Of a stretch of DNA of 64,000 nucleotides, positions 34,239 to 46,200 are shown one piece after another (position 1 is the stretch's first letter; each line of letters opens with the position of its first letter). The notes beneath the pieces were generated by a model, which had not been told where the DNA came from, searched no databases, and saw only the letters and a program-made list of their open reading frames with translations. The translations under genes and the position numbers were made by a program. Source of the DNA: Aegilops tauschii subsp. strangulata. Taxonomy: Eukaryota > Streptophyta > Magnoliopsida > Poales > Poaceae. The stretch covers positions 377,929,633 through 377,993,632 of the forward strand of contig NC_053039.3 of NCBI RefSeq assembly GCF_002575655.3, read 5' to 3'.

Positions 34239-34451
34239 GAGTAGCAGGTTCCCTAGTTCCGTCTCGCTCTTCCCATTCACTGTCTCTCTTCCACCACCAC
34301 CACCACCATGAAGGATCTCCTCCTCGTCACCCTCTTCCTCTTCGCCGGGCCAGCTAGGGCGCAGCTGGTCCCACCGCCGCCGTCGGCGAGGGAGATCCCC
34401 ATGGTGGCTGCGCCTCCACCTCCTCCGGGCATGGCCGTCTCTGCCCCCCGC

Positions 34452-34655
34452 CAGTGGTGTAGCCAATATTTCGTGTCCGGGTGGTCCAATTAATATTTAA
34501 AAAATATTTACACCACAAATACAGCATACCAACATACTAGCAGAGGTGGAGCTATGTGTTAAGCTGAGGGGACCAATGCCCCCCCACCCCCCCCCCCCCG
34601 CCCGGTTTGAACGTATTCCATGGACCACCCTATCCACCCCGCAGCTACGCCACTG
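34452..34655. mobile_element. hAT-type MITE, copy 1
   Basis: The 204-bp element has ends cagtggtgtagcc and gctacgccactg. The flanks ccccccgc and cccccacc agree at 6 of 8 bases, matching the 8-bp target duplication of hAT elements. The inner sequence (tggtccaattaatatt, acaccacaaatacagcat, gaggggaccaatgcccc) is shared with the larger element at 35,520. Confidence 0.7.
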
Positions 34656-34807
34656 CCCCCACCACCACCACCATGAAGGATCTCCTCCTCGTCACCCTCT
34701 TCCTCCTCGCCGGGCCAGCTAGGGCCCAGCTGGTCCCACCGCCGCCGTCGGCGAGGGCGATCCCCATGGTGGTTGCGCCTCCGGGCATGGCCGTCTCCGC
34801 CCCCCGC

Positions 34808-34996
34808 CAATGGTGTAGCCAATATTTCGTGTCAGGGTGGTCCAATTAATATTAAAAAAATATTTACACCACAAATACAGCATACCAACATACTAGCAGA
34901 GGCGGAGCTATGTGTTAAGCTGAGGGGACCAATGCCCCCCCTCCCGGTTTGAACTTATTCCATGGACCACCTATCCACCCCGCAGGTACGCCACTG
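34808..34996. mobile_element. hAT-type MITE, copy 2 (by tandem duplication)
   Basis: The 189-bp copy has ends caatggtgtagcc and ggtacgccactg and the same flanks as copy 1. It arose with the 365-bp duplication and not by a new insertion. Confidence 0.7.
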
Positions 34997-35519
34997 CCCC
35001 CACCGCCTCCGAGTGTGGCCGTCTCCGTCCCACCACCGCCTCGGAGGACCACCTATGTCGCCCCGCCCCGCCTCCAAGCTTGTCGGGCGCCTTCGCACCA
35101 CCGCCGCCGACCTTTCCGGATACAGCAATGCCATCGCCGAGACCGAAGAATAAGACACAAGCTATCTGGGTCAACCTCGACACTGGTGGGGGTGTTGGCT
35201 TTGTCTTGGGACTGCTATGTTGCTACTGCTGCCATTGCAGACATCAGCAAGATCTAAAGCATTGCATCGGGGCCAGGACTGGAGGAGGCGGCGCCGGAGC
35301 TGCATGAGGCCACCTCGTCGTCTGTGCATCTGTAGTTGAGGTTTTCTCTGCAATTGTTCAATTCTTGGCCTTCATACTGCCCTGCCTCGCGACAGCAGGT
35401 GGTGGCGGTGGCGGTGGCGCTGGAGTTGTTGCGCTTTAGCCGGTGTATAACTTGAATGTTTTAGCAACTTCGCTCCATGTCATCCTTCCCTTTATATCTC
35501 CTTTCATGGGCATTGTTTG

Positions 35520-36511
35520 CAGTGTCGTAGTCAAGATTTCGGGTTAGGGTGGTCCAATTAATATTAAAAAATATTTACACCACAAATACAACATACCAAC
35601 ATACTAGCAAAGGTGGAGCTACGTGTTAAGCTGAGGGGGCCAGTGCCCCCGCCCGCCCGGTTTGAACTTATTTATGAATAATTTTTATGGGAATGAGCTT
35701 TTTTTCCCTACTCCCAACACTCATATTCTGTCTTTGGCCCTCCCCTTATAGATTGCATCTAGCTCCGCCACTGCATACTAGTATATACTTTATCAAGAAA
35801 ACATATGAATAAGTTCGATTTTACAACTTATATTCTATATTTGGCCATCGTTGGCAGATTTCGTCTAGCTCTTCCTCTGCACACTAGTATATAATTTATC
35901 ATAACAACATATCAATAAGTTATTTTTGCAATAATTCTACATTATAAAAAGTTTTGTCAATTGCCGATTCGAATAAAAACCATAATAAACATTAATCAAT
36001 CGGCTTAATTTATCAATTCCAAGTTTCAGTTTGCACTCACGGTTAAACTTATTCAAGCCTTAAAGGAAAATTCATAATTTAAATTGAAGAAGATGGCAAT
36101 CATACTTTGAGTTGGAGAGATGAGAAGTCGGTGGAGTTCCTCCCTCGGTGGCTTGACCTTCCCCATGGGCGCGTTGCCAGCTGGCGCACTCCTCTGTCCT
36201 ATGGCTACCAGTTGTCGTGCGTCACTAGCTTCTGTCTCGTTGTATGCTAGGGTTCGCCGTTGCTATGTGTGGGTTGTAGACTTCGATTCATCAAGACCAT
36301 CCTTTAGCATACAAGGACAGGGGGCGTGTATGTAGAACGTATGAAGGAAACGAAGAAGCTAGTAGTCAGATCGTGCAATGGTGCATTTGGGGCTTGAGCC
36401 TTGAGCATGCACTACGGCTTAGTAGTTTTATTTTACAAATATAGTGAAATACTAATCTGATTTACAGGATGGTCCATGGACCACCCTATTCACCCTGCAG
36501 CTATGCCACTG
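35520..36511. mobile_element. hAT-like non-autonomous element (992 bp)
   Basis: The ends are cagtgtcgtag and ctatgccactg. The 8-bp target duplication is attgtttg (35,512-35,519) and attgtctg (36,512-36,519). The empty site is preserved in copy 2 of the segmental duplication near 38,530 (gacattgtctgcaccatcg), which proves the boundaries. The interior shares blocks with the 0.2-kb MITEs at 34.45 and 34.81 kb. I see no transposase. Confidence 0.88.
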
Positions 36512-37020
36512 ATTGTCTGCACCATCGAAAAGAGGTTTTTCTTGAATGGAATTCTTTTCGCAACTCGTGATGAACTGAGGCAGATCAAAGCTTTCAAAAA
36601 ATATGGGGAAAAAGACTTGATAACATGTGAAGCTGCAAAAAAAAACACATGCCAACAGATCCACTTATTCAAATTGTTGTTTGTTCCAACAATAAGCATA
36701 AAGAACTACAGAGCATTTCAAACAATGACAGTGACATGGGGAGGTTTTAATTTACACCGAAGTTTAGCAATGAGATGTCTTGCATTATAGGTTGCCACGC
36801 AGGATCTCTTCTGTGTACATGATCTGTGTAACTTGTACAAATTGTTTTTCATCCTCGCAAGGAACCATCCAGAGAGAAAAACTCAGCAAGGAAACATAAG
36901 TAACTTTCTACCCTGGAACATGACAATCCAGAATGTACCAGAGCGATCTAAAATACTGGAACATATCTGGAATGAAGTGGCATCTAATAACCCATGGGAG
37001 AGAAGTGCTTGCATTTTTCA
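36512..37020 (+). other. unrecognised coding-like segment, copy 1
   Basis: Reading across shifts, the segment holds RDELRQIKAFKKYGEKDLIT, then CSNNKHKELQSISNN (in the next frame), then LYKLFFILARNHPERK and NFLPWNMTIQNVPERSKILE. The same words occur in copy 2 (38,540-39,005). Each copy has different frameshifts, so both are probably pseudogenes or untranslated. I cannot name the family. Confidence 0.35.
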
Positions 37021-37068
37021 TTACATATTAACGTACCACAAAGTTGTTTGAACTGTGCAATGATATTG

Positions 37069-37840
37069 GGGCAACTCCAACCGGCCGATCCAAATAGACA
37101 CACAATGTGTTGGGTTTTTTATCCGTTTGGGTCAGCTAGACGGACACCACCGTCCGATCTTGTCCGGCGGCCCGTAAGTGTGCCAAATGCGGCGGACGCA
37201 TCTCGGATTTAGCAACATTTTCAAATTAAAGTATTTACATTGCCATCAAAAGTCCCACAGATTTTACATTAATTAAACTAAAAAAGACATGTATAAAACC
37301 TAAATCTAGTTGTGGCCGTTGTTGTGGGGCCACAGGTGGCGTTAGGGTGAGGAGGAGCCGGCCTCGTCATCGTGCTTCCCGGCCTTCCCGAGGATCCACT
37401 TCCACGACATTGTTTCACCGGTGGGCAGTGGCTAGGACTGGATATCGGACGACTGGGGGACAAGGGGAAGAAGAGGATTAGTTAAAGGAAGTGGACCGGG
37501 CGGCCCCCCACCGCAGGCATGGCGTTAAAAAGGACGTGCGGGGAGGGGGTTGGGTGGTTGACGTGCAGGCCCACTCGCACACGTGGAATTAAGGAGGACC
37601 AGTGGAGGGTGGTTGGGTGACCAACGTGCAGACCCGAGCCGGACGCGAAGCGGACACACGGCGTGTTTGTTTTGTGTCCGTGTGAATGCAAATTCGACAT
37701 AATTTTAGGGCGGATCTATGTCTACGCGGACACGTAACGAACAAAATATGTGTTTGTGTTTGCGCGTAGGGCCGTGATTTTTATCCTCGTGGACCCAAAC
37801 GGACATACTGACGAAATGAGTCGGCCGGTTGGAGTCGCCC
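37069..37840. mobile_element. Harbinger-like non-autonomous element
   Basis: The inverted ends are gggcaactccaaccggccga and tcggccggttggagtcgccc (19 of 20 match). The right flank is TTA and the left TTG, fitting a decayed 3-bp TTA duplication. Internal words such as gtccg, gcggac and cggcgg recur on both halves. No coding sequence was seen. Confidence 0.65.
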
Positions 37841-38196
37841 TTAGTCATTTAGGCACGGAAGTTCGTTAGACAGTGGAGGAAGATGCCTCATCTGAAAGCA
37901 CAGCTGCACGCCATGTCCATGCAAATCACACAAGTGGTCGTCAAGATTATAAATTTATAATCATGTCACGCTGGCTTGGTCAAAATACGAGCAGCACTAA
38001 TTTACCAAAATATTACTAGCACTTGAAAGAAAAATCTTGAATACTACAAGCTCATTTTGCTGGCTACGGAATGCAACAAGAGAGCAGGCAGAGTATGTCG
38101 AGATATTTCCATCCGGCGTCCGTAGTCTTTATCCACCTAACCATCTTCAGAGCAGGTATGGCCCACCCCTGATAGATTACGTCTAGCTCCGCCATT
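37841..38196. other. spacer between the duplicated segments
   Basis: No gene is visible. The last 30 bases before copy 2 (gattacgtctagctccgccattg) look like a worn end of the hAT-like family, suggesting that an element of that kind lay at the duplication border. Confidence 0.35.
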
Positions 38197-40395
38197 GCAT
38201 TGGCGGGGGCGTTGGCTTTGTCTTGGGAGTGCTATGCCGCAACTGATGTTGTCGCAAACATCAGCAAGATCTAGAGCAGGGGGCCGGGGCCGGAGGAGGC
38301 GGCGCCGGACCTACAAGAGGCCACCTCGCCGTCTGGGCATTTGTAGTTGAGGTTTTCTCTGCAATTTTTCAATTCTTGGCCTTCATACTGCCCTGCCTCA
38401 CAGCAGCAGGTGGTGGTGGTGGTGGCGCCGCTGGCGCTAGAGGTGTTGCGCTTCAGCCGGTGTAGAGCTTGAATGTTTTAGCAACTTCGCTCCATGTCAT
38501 CCTTCCCTCCATGTCTCCTTCCATGGACATTGTCTGCACCATCGAAAAGAGGTTTTTCTTGAATGCAATTCTTTAATTTCACAACTTGTGATGAACTGAG
38601 GAAGATCAAAGCTTTCAAAAAATATGTTAAAAAAGATTTGATAACATGTGAAGCTGCAAAAAAACATACGCTAACAGTTCCACTTGTTCAAATTGTTGTT
38701 TGTTCTGACAATAAACATAAAGAACTACAGAGCATTTCAAACAATGACAGTGACATGGGGAGGTTTACACGGAAGTTTAGCAGTTACCCATCTTGCATTA
38801 TAGGTTGTCATGCACGATCTCTTCTGTGTACATGATATGTGTAACTTGTGCAAATTGTTTTTCATTCTCGCAAGGAACCATCGAGAGAGAAAAAAACTCA
38901 GCAATGAAATTATAAGGAACTTTCTACCTTGGAACATGACTATCCAGAATGTACCAGAGCGATCTAAAATACTGGAACATATCTGGAATGAAGTGGCATC
39001 TAATAGAACGTGGAGTAACTAGTCCCGAGCACATATGCGCTCGATATCTGCAGAGTCGGTCAGTGCTTCTGGATCTGGGCCATTTCTTTATTTGCGTGGT
39101 CGTGGGCTGCCAGAAATTGGGCACTGTTTGCAAATATGTACACCACAGGGGTAGGTGGTGGGCCATGGAGATGGAATAGAATGGCTAGTTTTAACACAAA
39201 GGTGAACGGCGGCGAGGTGAGCCGTGGATCAGAATCGCGGCTCCCCGTCTGATCCGTTCGCTTTCCGTCTGAGACGAATTGAATGCAGGGGCGAGAGTCT
39301 TCTTCCCCAAGGGTCATTTGGTAGCTGATGAGGAGTGCGGGATAGTGGTCTGGACCGCCGGCGGCGGGGCACCGTGAAGCTTCTGATGCAACCGATTGGC
39401 TGGTACGTTGATCTTTTGGTTTTGGACGGGCGCATCTCCATTTGTAGAGGGTCGGCTTGGTTGACTGAGAGGATCCCTTTCTCCCGCATTGCTTGAGGAG
39501 GTGGGGAAGAGTTTGGTCCCCGCCCCTGTGCGTGCGAAAGGCCAAGTTGTGGCAGGGCCAACGGCGCCGCGGCAGACAGCGGTGAAGAGCAGATCTTCGC
39601 GGCGGAGGGAAGGGAGAGGTCACCGCCGACATCGGAGCTGTCAACAGAGAGGATGGATCCTCAGGCGCCCGGATGGAACCAGAGGTTAGTGAACAAACAA
39701 CTTTACCCCATCGAACATGCAGCGATTTCTGAATAAAATAGTTGGCATGACTGAAGAAATAGTACAGTTAGAGCCTGTAGGATTCATTCGCAGTCTGCTT
39801 GCTCAATTCAGAGAGGTCATGCTAGGAGTGCCTTACTGCAGTAACTAGCAGGAAGGCCAGCCACTGAGTAAACTGGAAAGCTGTACTGACTTTCAGCAAG
39901 ATCATGCGATTATCTTAGTATGCTTCTGCTGCTGTACTGACTGGAGTAAGAAATACAGTCTGCCAAAGTATGGATGTGGGCAAAAATGGAACCCGGTGGA
40001 TAGATAGTTCCCTAGAAAATCCGTTGAAATGTGAATCTAGAAGTGCTGCTGATTGTAGAGATTGAATCTTCGAATATGTGAATCTAGAAGTACCGCTGAT
40101 TGTAAAGATTGAATCTTCGAATCTATGAACCTAGGAATATATGAACTGAAAGACTGAATCTATGAATTTGCGAAACAGAATGCAGCAGACGCAATGTAAA
40201 TGTAGGTACACACGACGCACCTGGAAAGCCAGCGATAGCTGGTCCGGCAAGAACGGTCCAGCGGTTCCCTACTCCGTGGATCTAGAGCTTGCTGCGTATT
40301 CAGTAGTATTTTCCTTGCTTATTTCCAATGTGCACAATGCTCATCCTCTCAAACTATGTGTAAATCTGACTAAGTTTGCTTATTTCCTTCTTGCT

Positions 40396-40501
40396 TACCG
40401 TGTTAAATGGCAAAAGCACATTGGAGCCTCCTCACGGTGCATTTTCAGTAGTATTTTCCTTCTTGCTTATTTCCAATGTGCTTTTGCCATTTAACACGGT
40501 A
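40396..40501. repeat. perfect 30-bp foldback
   Basis: The 30 bases from 40,396 (taccgtgttaaatggcaaaa...) are the exact reverse complement of 40,472-40,501, around a 46-base loop. Part of the right arm's flank (cagtagtattttccttcttgcttatttccaatgtgc) also repeats the sequence at 40,301-40,333 in direct orientation. Confidence 0.85.
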
Positions 40502-41402
40502 ATGCATTTCAGGATAGGAAGAAGATTATCAAAAGCTTGAAGGGGAAGAGTATGAAGATCACTCTCAGTGAGTATGTATGCCTTGTAAGTGATGTCTATA
40601 TATGTAATATATTTTAGTGTTTAAATAGGATCGTACTGTGTGAATTCTATACTCTCACCTATACAAACATTCTTCCAGTGCACACAAACTTTGGATGCAA
40701 TTAATCATCAACTGAATTAACATGTATTTTTTTCCTCCAGTTTGTTGTTTGTCTTCTATCCATTGTTGATAACGCAAAACTTGTTACTGAGGTTAGCCAG
40801 CACCAATCGTTTGCTTGAACCAGCTGTTATGCTTATAGCTTACTTATAAGTTGATTGAACCTTTTATCTGGGAGCTTCACTGACAGGATCCATGTACTTC
40901 AGGACTGGTCAATTCCCATGTCTTTGCAAATTTTGTTTTCACTTTTTCATGATTTATAATTTAATTTGGTTTAGAAAGCATGGTTGAGATGCAGCCTATT
41001 AACAGTAAAGGGTCGTGGTCTACGTAAAGGATTACTAGGATGGCGAGCCCACGATGGCGCTGATGATCAGCTGATCAAGCAGGTGATGATGAAGGCGTGG
41101 GTCTACTCAGTGGGGGCAGCGGAGGGCGCGGACAGTAATAACAGTTGGGGGCAGCGGAGAGTTGTCTGTAATGCATTTCCCATGCCATCAGGCTGTATCT
41201 TTGTTTTTCTTCTTTCTTGTAGTACTATAAATACAAATGTATGAGTAGATCTGAACTTATAATTTCTCTGTAACACATGCCTAAGCTTCCTAGAAATGCT
41301 CACGTACAGAACAGAGACCAAACAAGCCAACTGAATTAGCGGTGGCAAACAGGCACCGCACAGTCGTGTCTCGGGAGGGCGCTGAACCCATTACATTCAG
41401 AG

Positions 41403-41735
41403 ATGCTGGCTGCTGAAGCTGCACTTCACTTGGCGTCAGATTTAGGAATGGGCAAGGTCTACATGGAAACTGATGCTCTGTTGCTGAAGGAAGCGCTAGA
41501 TGATACTGGCATTCATCTCTCGTGCCTTGGTGTTGTGGCGGACCGCTTAAAAACTTTTATCATGTGTAATTTCATTGAGTGGCAAGATTGTGCACTGCTC
41601 TAGAATATGTAATCAGGCAGCGCACACCCTTGCGACAAAGGGCTCGCTGATGGCCTGGGTGCCGACCTGACCCATGTGGATTCGCTTTGGCTTCACACAC
41701 TGTTTAATGCAATGCCCCAACCACTGTCATAAAAG
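41403..41735 (+). pseudogene. RNase H-like fragment, LINE type
   Basis: The frame reads AAEAALHLASDLGMGKVYME and then TDALLLKEALDD, the usual form of the RNase H-like domain at the end of plant LINE polyproteins (E-A-x-A, then E-T-D at the active site). After a frameshift near 41,585 it continues as CNQAAHTLATKGSL. It lies inside the Mutator-like element. Confidence 0.65.
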
Positions 41736-43267
41736 GAACAGCTGAATATTATTCAGAGATAACCATGCTTACATACAGTGACCTGACGAAATAGCAGTGG
41801 GGATGACGCAAAACAGGTCATTGCTGCTTGGTACAGGGCATGACGGCTTACACAGGTCCGTGCAACAAACTGGAATTAGATAATTAAGCAGTAGACGACT
41901 CTCCCTAGTGCAGGACCGTTGTACACGGTACTAACTGCTGCGCTGTAGGAAAATTAAGAACAGCACAGCGATGAAAAGGATCACGTTGGTGCCGGCAAGC
42001 AGCACCGTGTTGGCTGCCCGTGGAGCAGCAGTGAGGTGCCGCGCAAGGGGGCGCGGCTGCTGAAGCTGTGGTTGGGCACGTACATGAGCTGGTTGAATCC
42101 CCGCCCGGCTGCCGTCCAAGAGATTGTGTTCGCGCCTGGATCTCTGGTGAAGGGAAGTGGATGTGTGCACGGCTAGAGGCTGGTGCAGTACCTATGGCTG
42201 GGACAAGCCATGGCGACTCAGCCCCGGCAGGTACTTGTAGAAGCGTACCTCGGCTCGGTAGTGAAGGTGACCACCTTGTCGCCGCAGGTGGGGCAAGGAA
42301 TCAGTGGCAGTTTATCGTCGGGCTGCGACGACGAAGAGGAGGTAGTTATCGTCTCCGGATCTGGTTCTTACCGGCGAGATTGAAGAAAGATAAGTGTAGG
42401 GATTGGGAGGGGAACGAGACTTCCGGCGAAGGGATGGATCCGTTGGCTGGAGTGCGCAATGAATGAGCCGGTCGGTTGACCGCCGTTTGTGGCGTAACCG
42501 CTGAGCCGTGGCCCACGACGGGCGCACCGTGAGCTGCCTCGCGGAGGGATGACGAATGTCGCATTAAAGGAGGTAGGTGAGTGGGCCATGGGAGGCGCAT
42601 ATACAACTTCGAATACAAATGAATATACATTGGACGGTGCGAATCTTAGCGGGAGCTGATGGCTAAGATACAGAGCTCATCTGAGCTCGAGCTCAGAATA
42701 GCATTTTCGCATCTAATAACCCATGGGACAGAAGTACTTGCATTTTTCAAGTGCCGAATAAGAAATGACTCTTTTTCATGGCTTTTGGCTTTTTAGCGCT
42801 TTTTCCATGGCTTGTGGAAGAAAAGAAAATACACGGGTGGGCCGTGTGCTATGTTGGGCTGAGTCGCCATGTTGTTCGAAGGTTGCGGCTTGCGGGCTGA
42901 GCCCATAGTCGTAGCCGTGGGCGCAGAAAATACATGTGCTGCAGTCAGGGGAGCTTGAAATGGTGAAACAGAAAGAGTCTTTGCCGAACCTGATTCTTAG
43001 TGAAAAACGAAAACATAATTGGAGACCATATATGACACTGCGAGTAATTCCAACCGTGCAAACCTCTCAATCAGATCCACATCATGTGAGTTCACTGTTG
43101 ATTTTGGGGTGAACAGACGTACCCTTTGGGGTAGCCGGTTACGTGTTTATATATACGGGAAGAGCCCCCGTGGTGGAGTATACAAAGAGGATACGTATTG
43201 GGGTAGAGTACTACTCTATACCCAATACATATAGTACAATAACTCTAATACCCCCCCCCCCCCTAAT

Positions 43268-46200
43268 CTAGACCTGGGAGAGGTTCAGATTACGTTTAAA
43301 CTCATCTAATTTTTTTACACATAATGTTTTTGTGAAACCATCTGCAATCTGATCCTTGCTTGATATGAACCTGACATCAAGTTGCTTGCGAGCAACCCGT
43401 TCGCGAACAAAGCAGAAGTCTATCTCAATGTGTTTTGTACGGGCATGAAAAACTGGATTGGCAGACAGGTAGGTAGCACCAAGATTATCACACCATAGGC
43501 ATGGTTTCACCTGAAGGGAAACACCAAGTTCACGAACTAGTGCTTCAACCCAAATAAGCTCAGCAGTGGCATTTGCAAGAGCTTTATATTCAGCCTCTGT
43601 ACTTGACCTGGACACAGTAGGCTGTTTTCTGGCACTCCAAGAAACAAGATTGGGCCCAAAAAATATAGCAAATCCACCAGTAGAGCGTCTATCATCCAGA
43701 TCACCTGCCCAATCTGCATCGAAATAGGCACTGAGAAGGGTGGAGCTGGACCGCTGGAAAGTAAGACCAACCTTACTTGTGCCCTGAATATACCTCAAAA
43801 TGCGTTTAACAGCAGTCCAATGTGCAGTAGTAGGAGCATGAAGAAACTGACAGACCTTATTAACTGAAAAAGAAAGATCAGGGCGAGTCAGTGTCAGATA
43901 CTGGAGTCCCCCAACAATGCTTCTATAATGTGTAACATACTCAGATCCAAGAGGAGATCCATCTGTCAAGCGTAATGTTTCTGTAGTGGAGAGGGGTGTT
44001 GGACATGGCGTGCAAGAACGCATACCAACACGAGCCAGTAAGTCTGTAGCATATTTTTCTGACTTAAAAGCAGCCCATTGGACTGTTTGTGAACCTCAAT
44101 ACCTAGAAAATAATGAAGATCGCCAAGATCCTTGAGAGCAAAATCCGAACTTAAGTGATGAAGGAGAGCTGATATAGCCGAATCAGAGGAGCTTGCAACA
44201 ATGATGTCATCAACATAAATTAAGAGGAACATAGTGAGTCCTGGCTTATCAAAAAGGAACAATGAAGTATCAGCTTTGGATGGAAGAAAACCCAGTGTGT
44301 GTAACTTGGAACTCAGGCGAGAGTACCAAGCTCGAGGAGCTTGTTTCAGACCATATAATGCTTTATCAAGTCTGCAAATATAATTTGGATTAGCGGAAGA
44401 CTGAAAACCTGGTGGTTGTTTCATGTAAACCTCCTCTTCCAGAACACCATGTAAAAACGCGTTCTTCACATCTAGTTGCCTTAAACTCCAGCCTCGAGAA
44501 ACTGATATTGCAAGAACAATCCTGATAGTGGCAGCCTTAACAACAGGACTGAAAGTATCCTCGTAGTCAATACCATATCTCTGTTTGAATCCTTTTGCAA
44601 CAAGACGTGCTTTGTACCTGTCCAAAGTGCCATCAGCATGTTTCTTGATGCGATAAACCCATTTGCAATCAATGATATTTTTAGTGGAACTAGGAGGCAC
44701 TAAATGCCAGGTTTTGTTAGCAACAAGAGCATCATATTCATCTTGCATAGCATGTTTCCAGTTTGGATCAGTAAGAGCCTCAGAAAGATTCTTGGGTTCT
44801 CCTGTAGCTGTTAGAAGGGCATACCTAACAGTACCATCGGTATATAGTTTCGGTTTTCGAATACCTTTTTGCAGCCTAGTTTGAACTCCAACAACAGGAG
44901 GTGGTGCAGGAGTGGAAGGCACAAAAGATCCTGAAGAGTCAGCAGAATCCCTATTCACAGAAGATCTAGCCGGATCCGCTGCACCCCATCGCTCCAGATC
45001 CGAGAGATCTCCCTCGCGGTCGGTGCTCCAGCGCCCTTGTTGGCCGCCCGCTCTGTCGCGCGGGGCGGGGCGTTCAAGCTGGGTCCCTCCCCTGTCGTCT
45101 GGTCGGCCACCGGCCCATCCATCGCGCGCGTGGCGCTCGGTGAGACGCACCGGGCCGTGGTGGCGCGGCTGGAGGGCCCCACTGTTGGGGATCGTAGCAG
45201 AAATTTAAAATTTTCTACGCATCACCAAGATCAATCTATGGAGTCATCTAGCAACGAGGGAGAGGAGTGCATCTACATACCCTTGTAGATCGCGAGCGGA
45301 AGCGTTCAAGTGAACGGGGTTGATGGAGTCGTACTCGTCGTGATCCAAATCACCGATGACCGAGCGCCGAACGGACGGCACCTCCGCGTTCAACACACGT
45401 ACGGAGCAGCGACGCCTCCTCCTTCTTGATCCAGCAAGGGGGAAGGAGAGGTTGATGGAGATCCAGCAGCACGACGGCGTGGTGGTGGAAGTAGCGGGAT
45501 TCCGACAGGGCTTCGCCAAGCGCTACGGGAGGAGGGAGATGTGTCACGGGAAGGAGAGGGATGCGCTAGGGGCTGTGGTGCGGCTGCCCTCCCTCCCCCC
45601 CCCCACTATATATAGGGCCCCTGGGGGGCGCCGGCCCTGGGAGATGCAATCTCCAAGGGGGGCGGCGGCCAAGGGGGGTGGCTTCCCCCCCAAGCCAAGT
45701 GGGGCGCCCCCCATCCCTAGGGTTTCCAACCCTAGGCGCAGGGGGAGGCCCAAGGGGGGTGCACCAGCCCACCAGGGGCTGGTTCCCCTCCCACTTCAGC
45801 CCATGGGGCCCTCCGGGATAGGTGGCCCCACCCGGTGGACCCCCGGGACCCTTCCGGTGGTCCCGGTACAATACCGGTGACCCCCGAAACTTTCCCGGTG
45901 GCCGAAACTGAACTTCCTATATATAATTCTTCACCTCCGGACCATTCCGGAACTCCTCGTGACGTCCGGGATCTCATCCGGGACTCCGAACAACTTTCGG
46001 GTTACCGCATACTAATATCTCTACAACCCTAGCGTCACCGAACCTTAAGTGTGTAGACCCTATGGGTTCGGGAGACATGCAGACATGACCGAGACGACTC
46101 TCCGGTCAATAACCAACAGCGGGATCTGGATACCCATGTTGGCTCCCACATGTTCCTCGATGATCTCATCGGATGAACCACGATGTCGAGGATTCAATCA

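Larger units (their letters stand above)
34292..35004 (+). repeat. tandem duplication, 365-bp unit (gene head plus MITE)
   Basis: The two ATGs at 34,308 and 34,673 are exactly 365 bp apart. Everything between, including the signal peptide and the MITE, is repeated with few changes. The junctions fall in a run of cca triplets (34,291-34,307 and 34,657-34,672), which would promote unequal exchange or replication slippage. The MITE therefore inserted before the duplication. Confidence 0.85.
34308..35307 (+). pseudogene. secreted/membrane proline-rich protein gene, duplicated head and transposon-split
   Basis: An N-terminal signal peptide (MKDLLLVTLFLFAGPARA) is followed by a Pro-rich start (QLVPPPPSARE) and then a hAT-type MITE that ends the frame at 34,493. 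The same head recurs at 34,673-34,849 with another MITE copy. The gene continues after it at 34,997 with proline-rich sequence (PPPPRRTTYVAPP). After a frameshift near 35,075 comes TFPDTAMPSPRPKNKTQAIW and a glycine- and cysteine-rich hydrophobic stretch (GGGVGFVLGLLCCYCC) likely to span a membrane, ending at a TGA near 35,305. I do not recognise the family. Part of this 3' half is repeated at 38,197. Confidence 0.5.
35181..37020 (+). repeat. segmental duplication, copy 1 (with a hAT insertion)
   Basis: The block from gtgggggtgttggctttgtcttggg to tgcttgcatttttca matches 38,197-42,749 in order. In copy 1 the match is interrupted only by the element at 35,520-36,511. The similarity includes the end of the proline-rich gene, its downstream region and a coding-like segment of unknown origin (36,512-37,020). 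Confidence 0.85.
39006..42708. mobile_element. Mutator-like element carrying unrelated sequence
   Basis: The 10-bp target duplication is gcatctaata (38,996-39,005 and 42,709-42,718). Copy 1 of the duplication has a single gcatctaata at this spot, which proves insertion. The ends are poorly matched inverted repeats: ctagtcccgagcacatatgc on the left against the inverse of gagctcatctgagctcgag on the right. The 3.7-kb interior has no transposase but holds a LINE RNase H scrap (41,403), a perfect foldback (40,396-40,501) and several GC-rich gene-like patches. A non-autonomous, cargo-carrying Mutator (Pack-MULE type) fits best. Confidence 0.7.
38197..42749 (+). repeat. segmental duplication, copy 2 (with a Mutator-like insertion)
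   Basis: It matches copy 1 (35,181-37,020) and lacks the hAT element, but is itself interrupted between 39,005 and 42,709 by a 3.7-kb insertion. After the insertion the match resumes for only 41 bases (atctaataacccatggga...catttttca). Confidence 0.85.

Noticed and set aside
43268..44023. An independent RNase H gene
   Set aside because: It is the frameshifted end of the minus-strand copia pol, directly followed by the primer tract and LTR.
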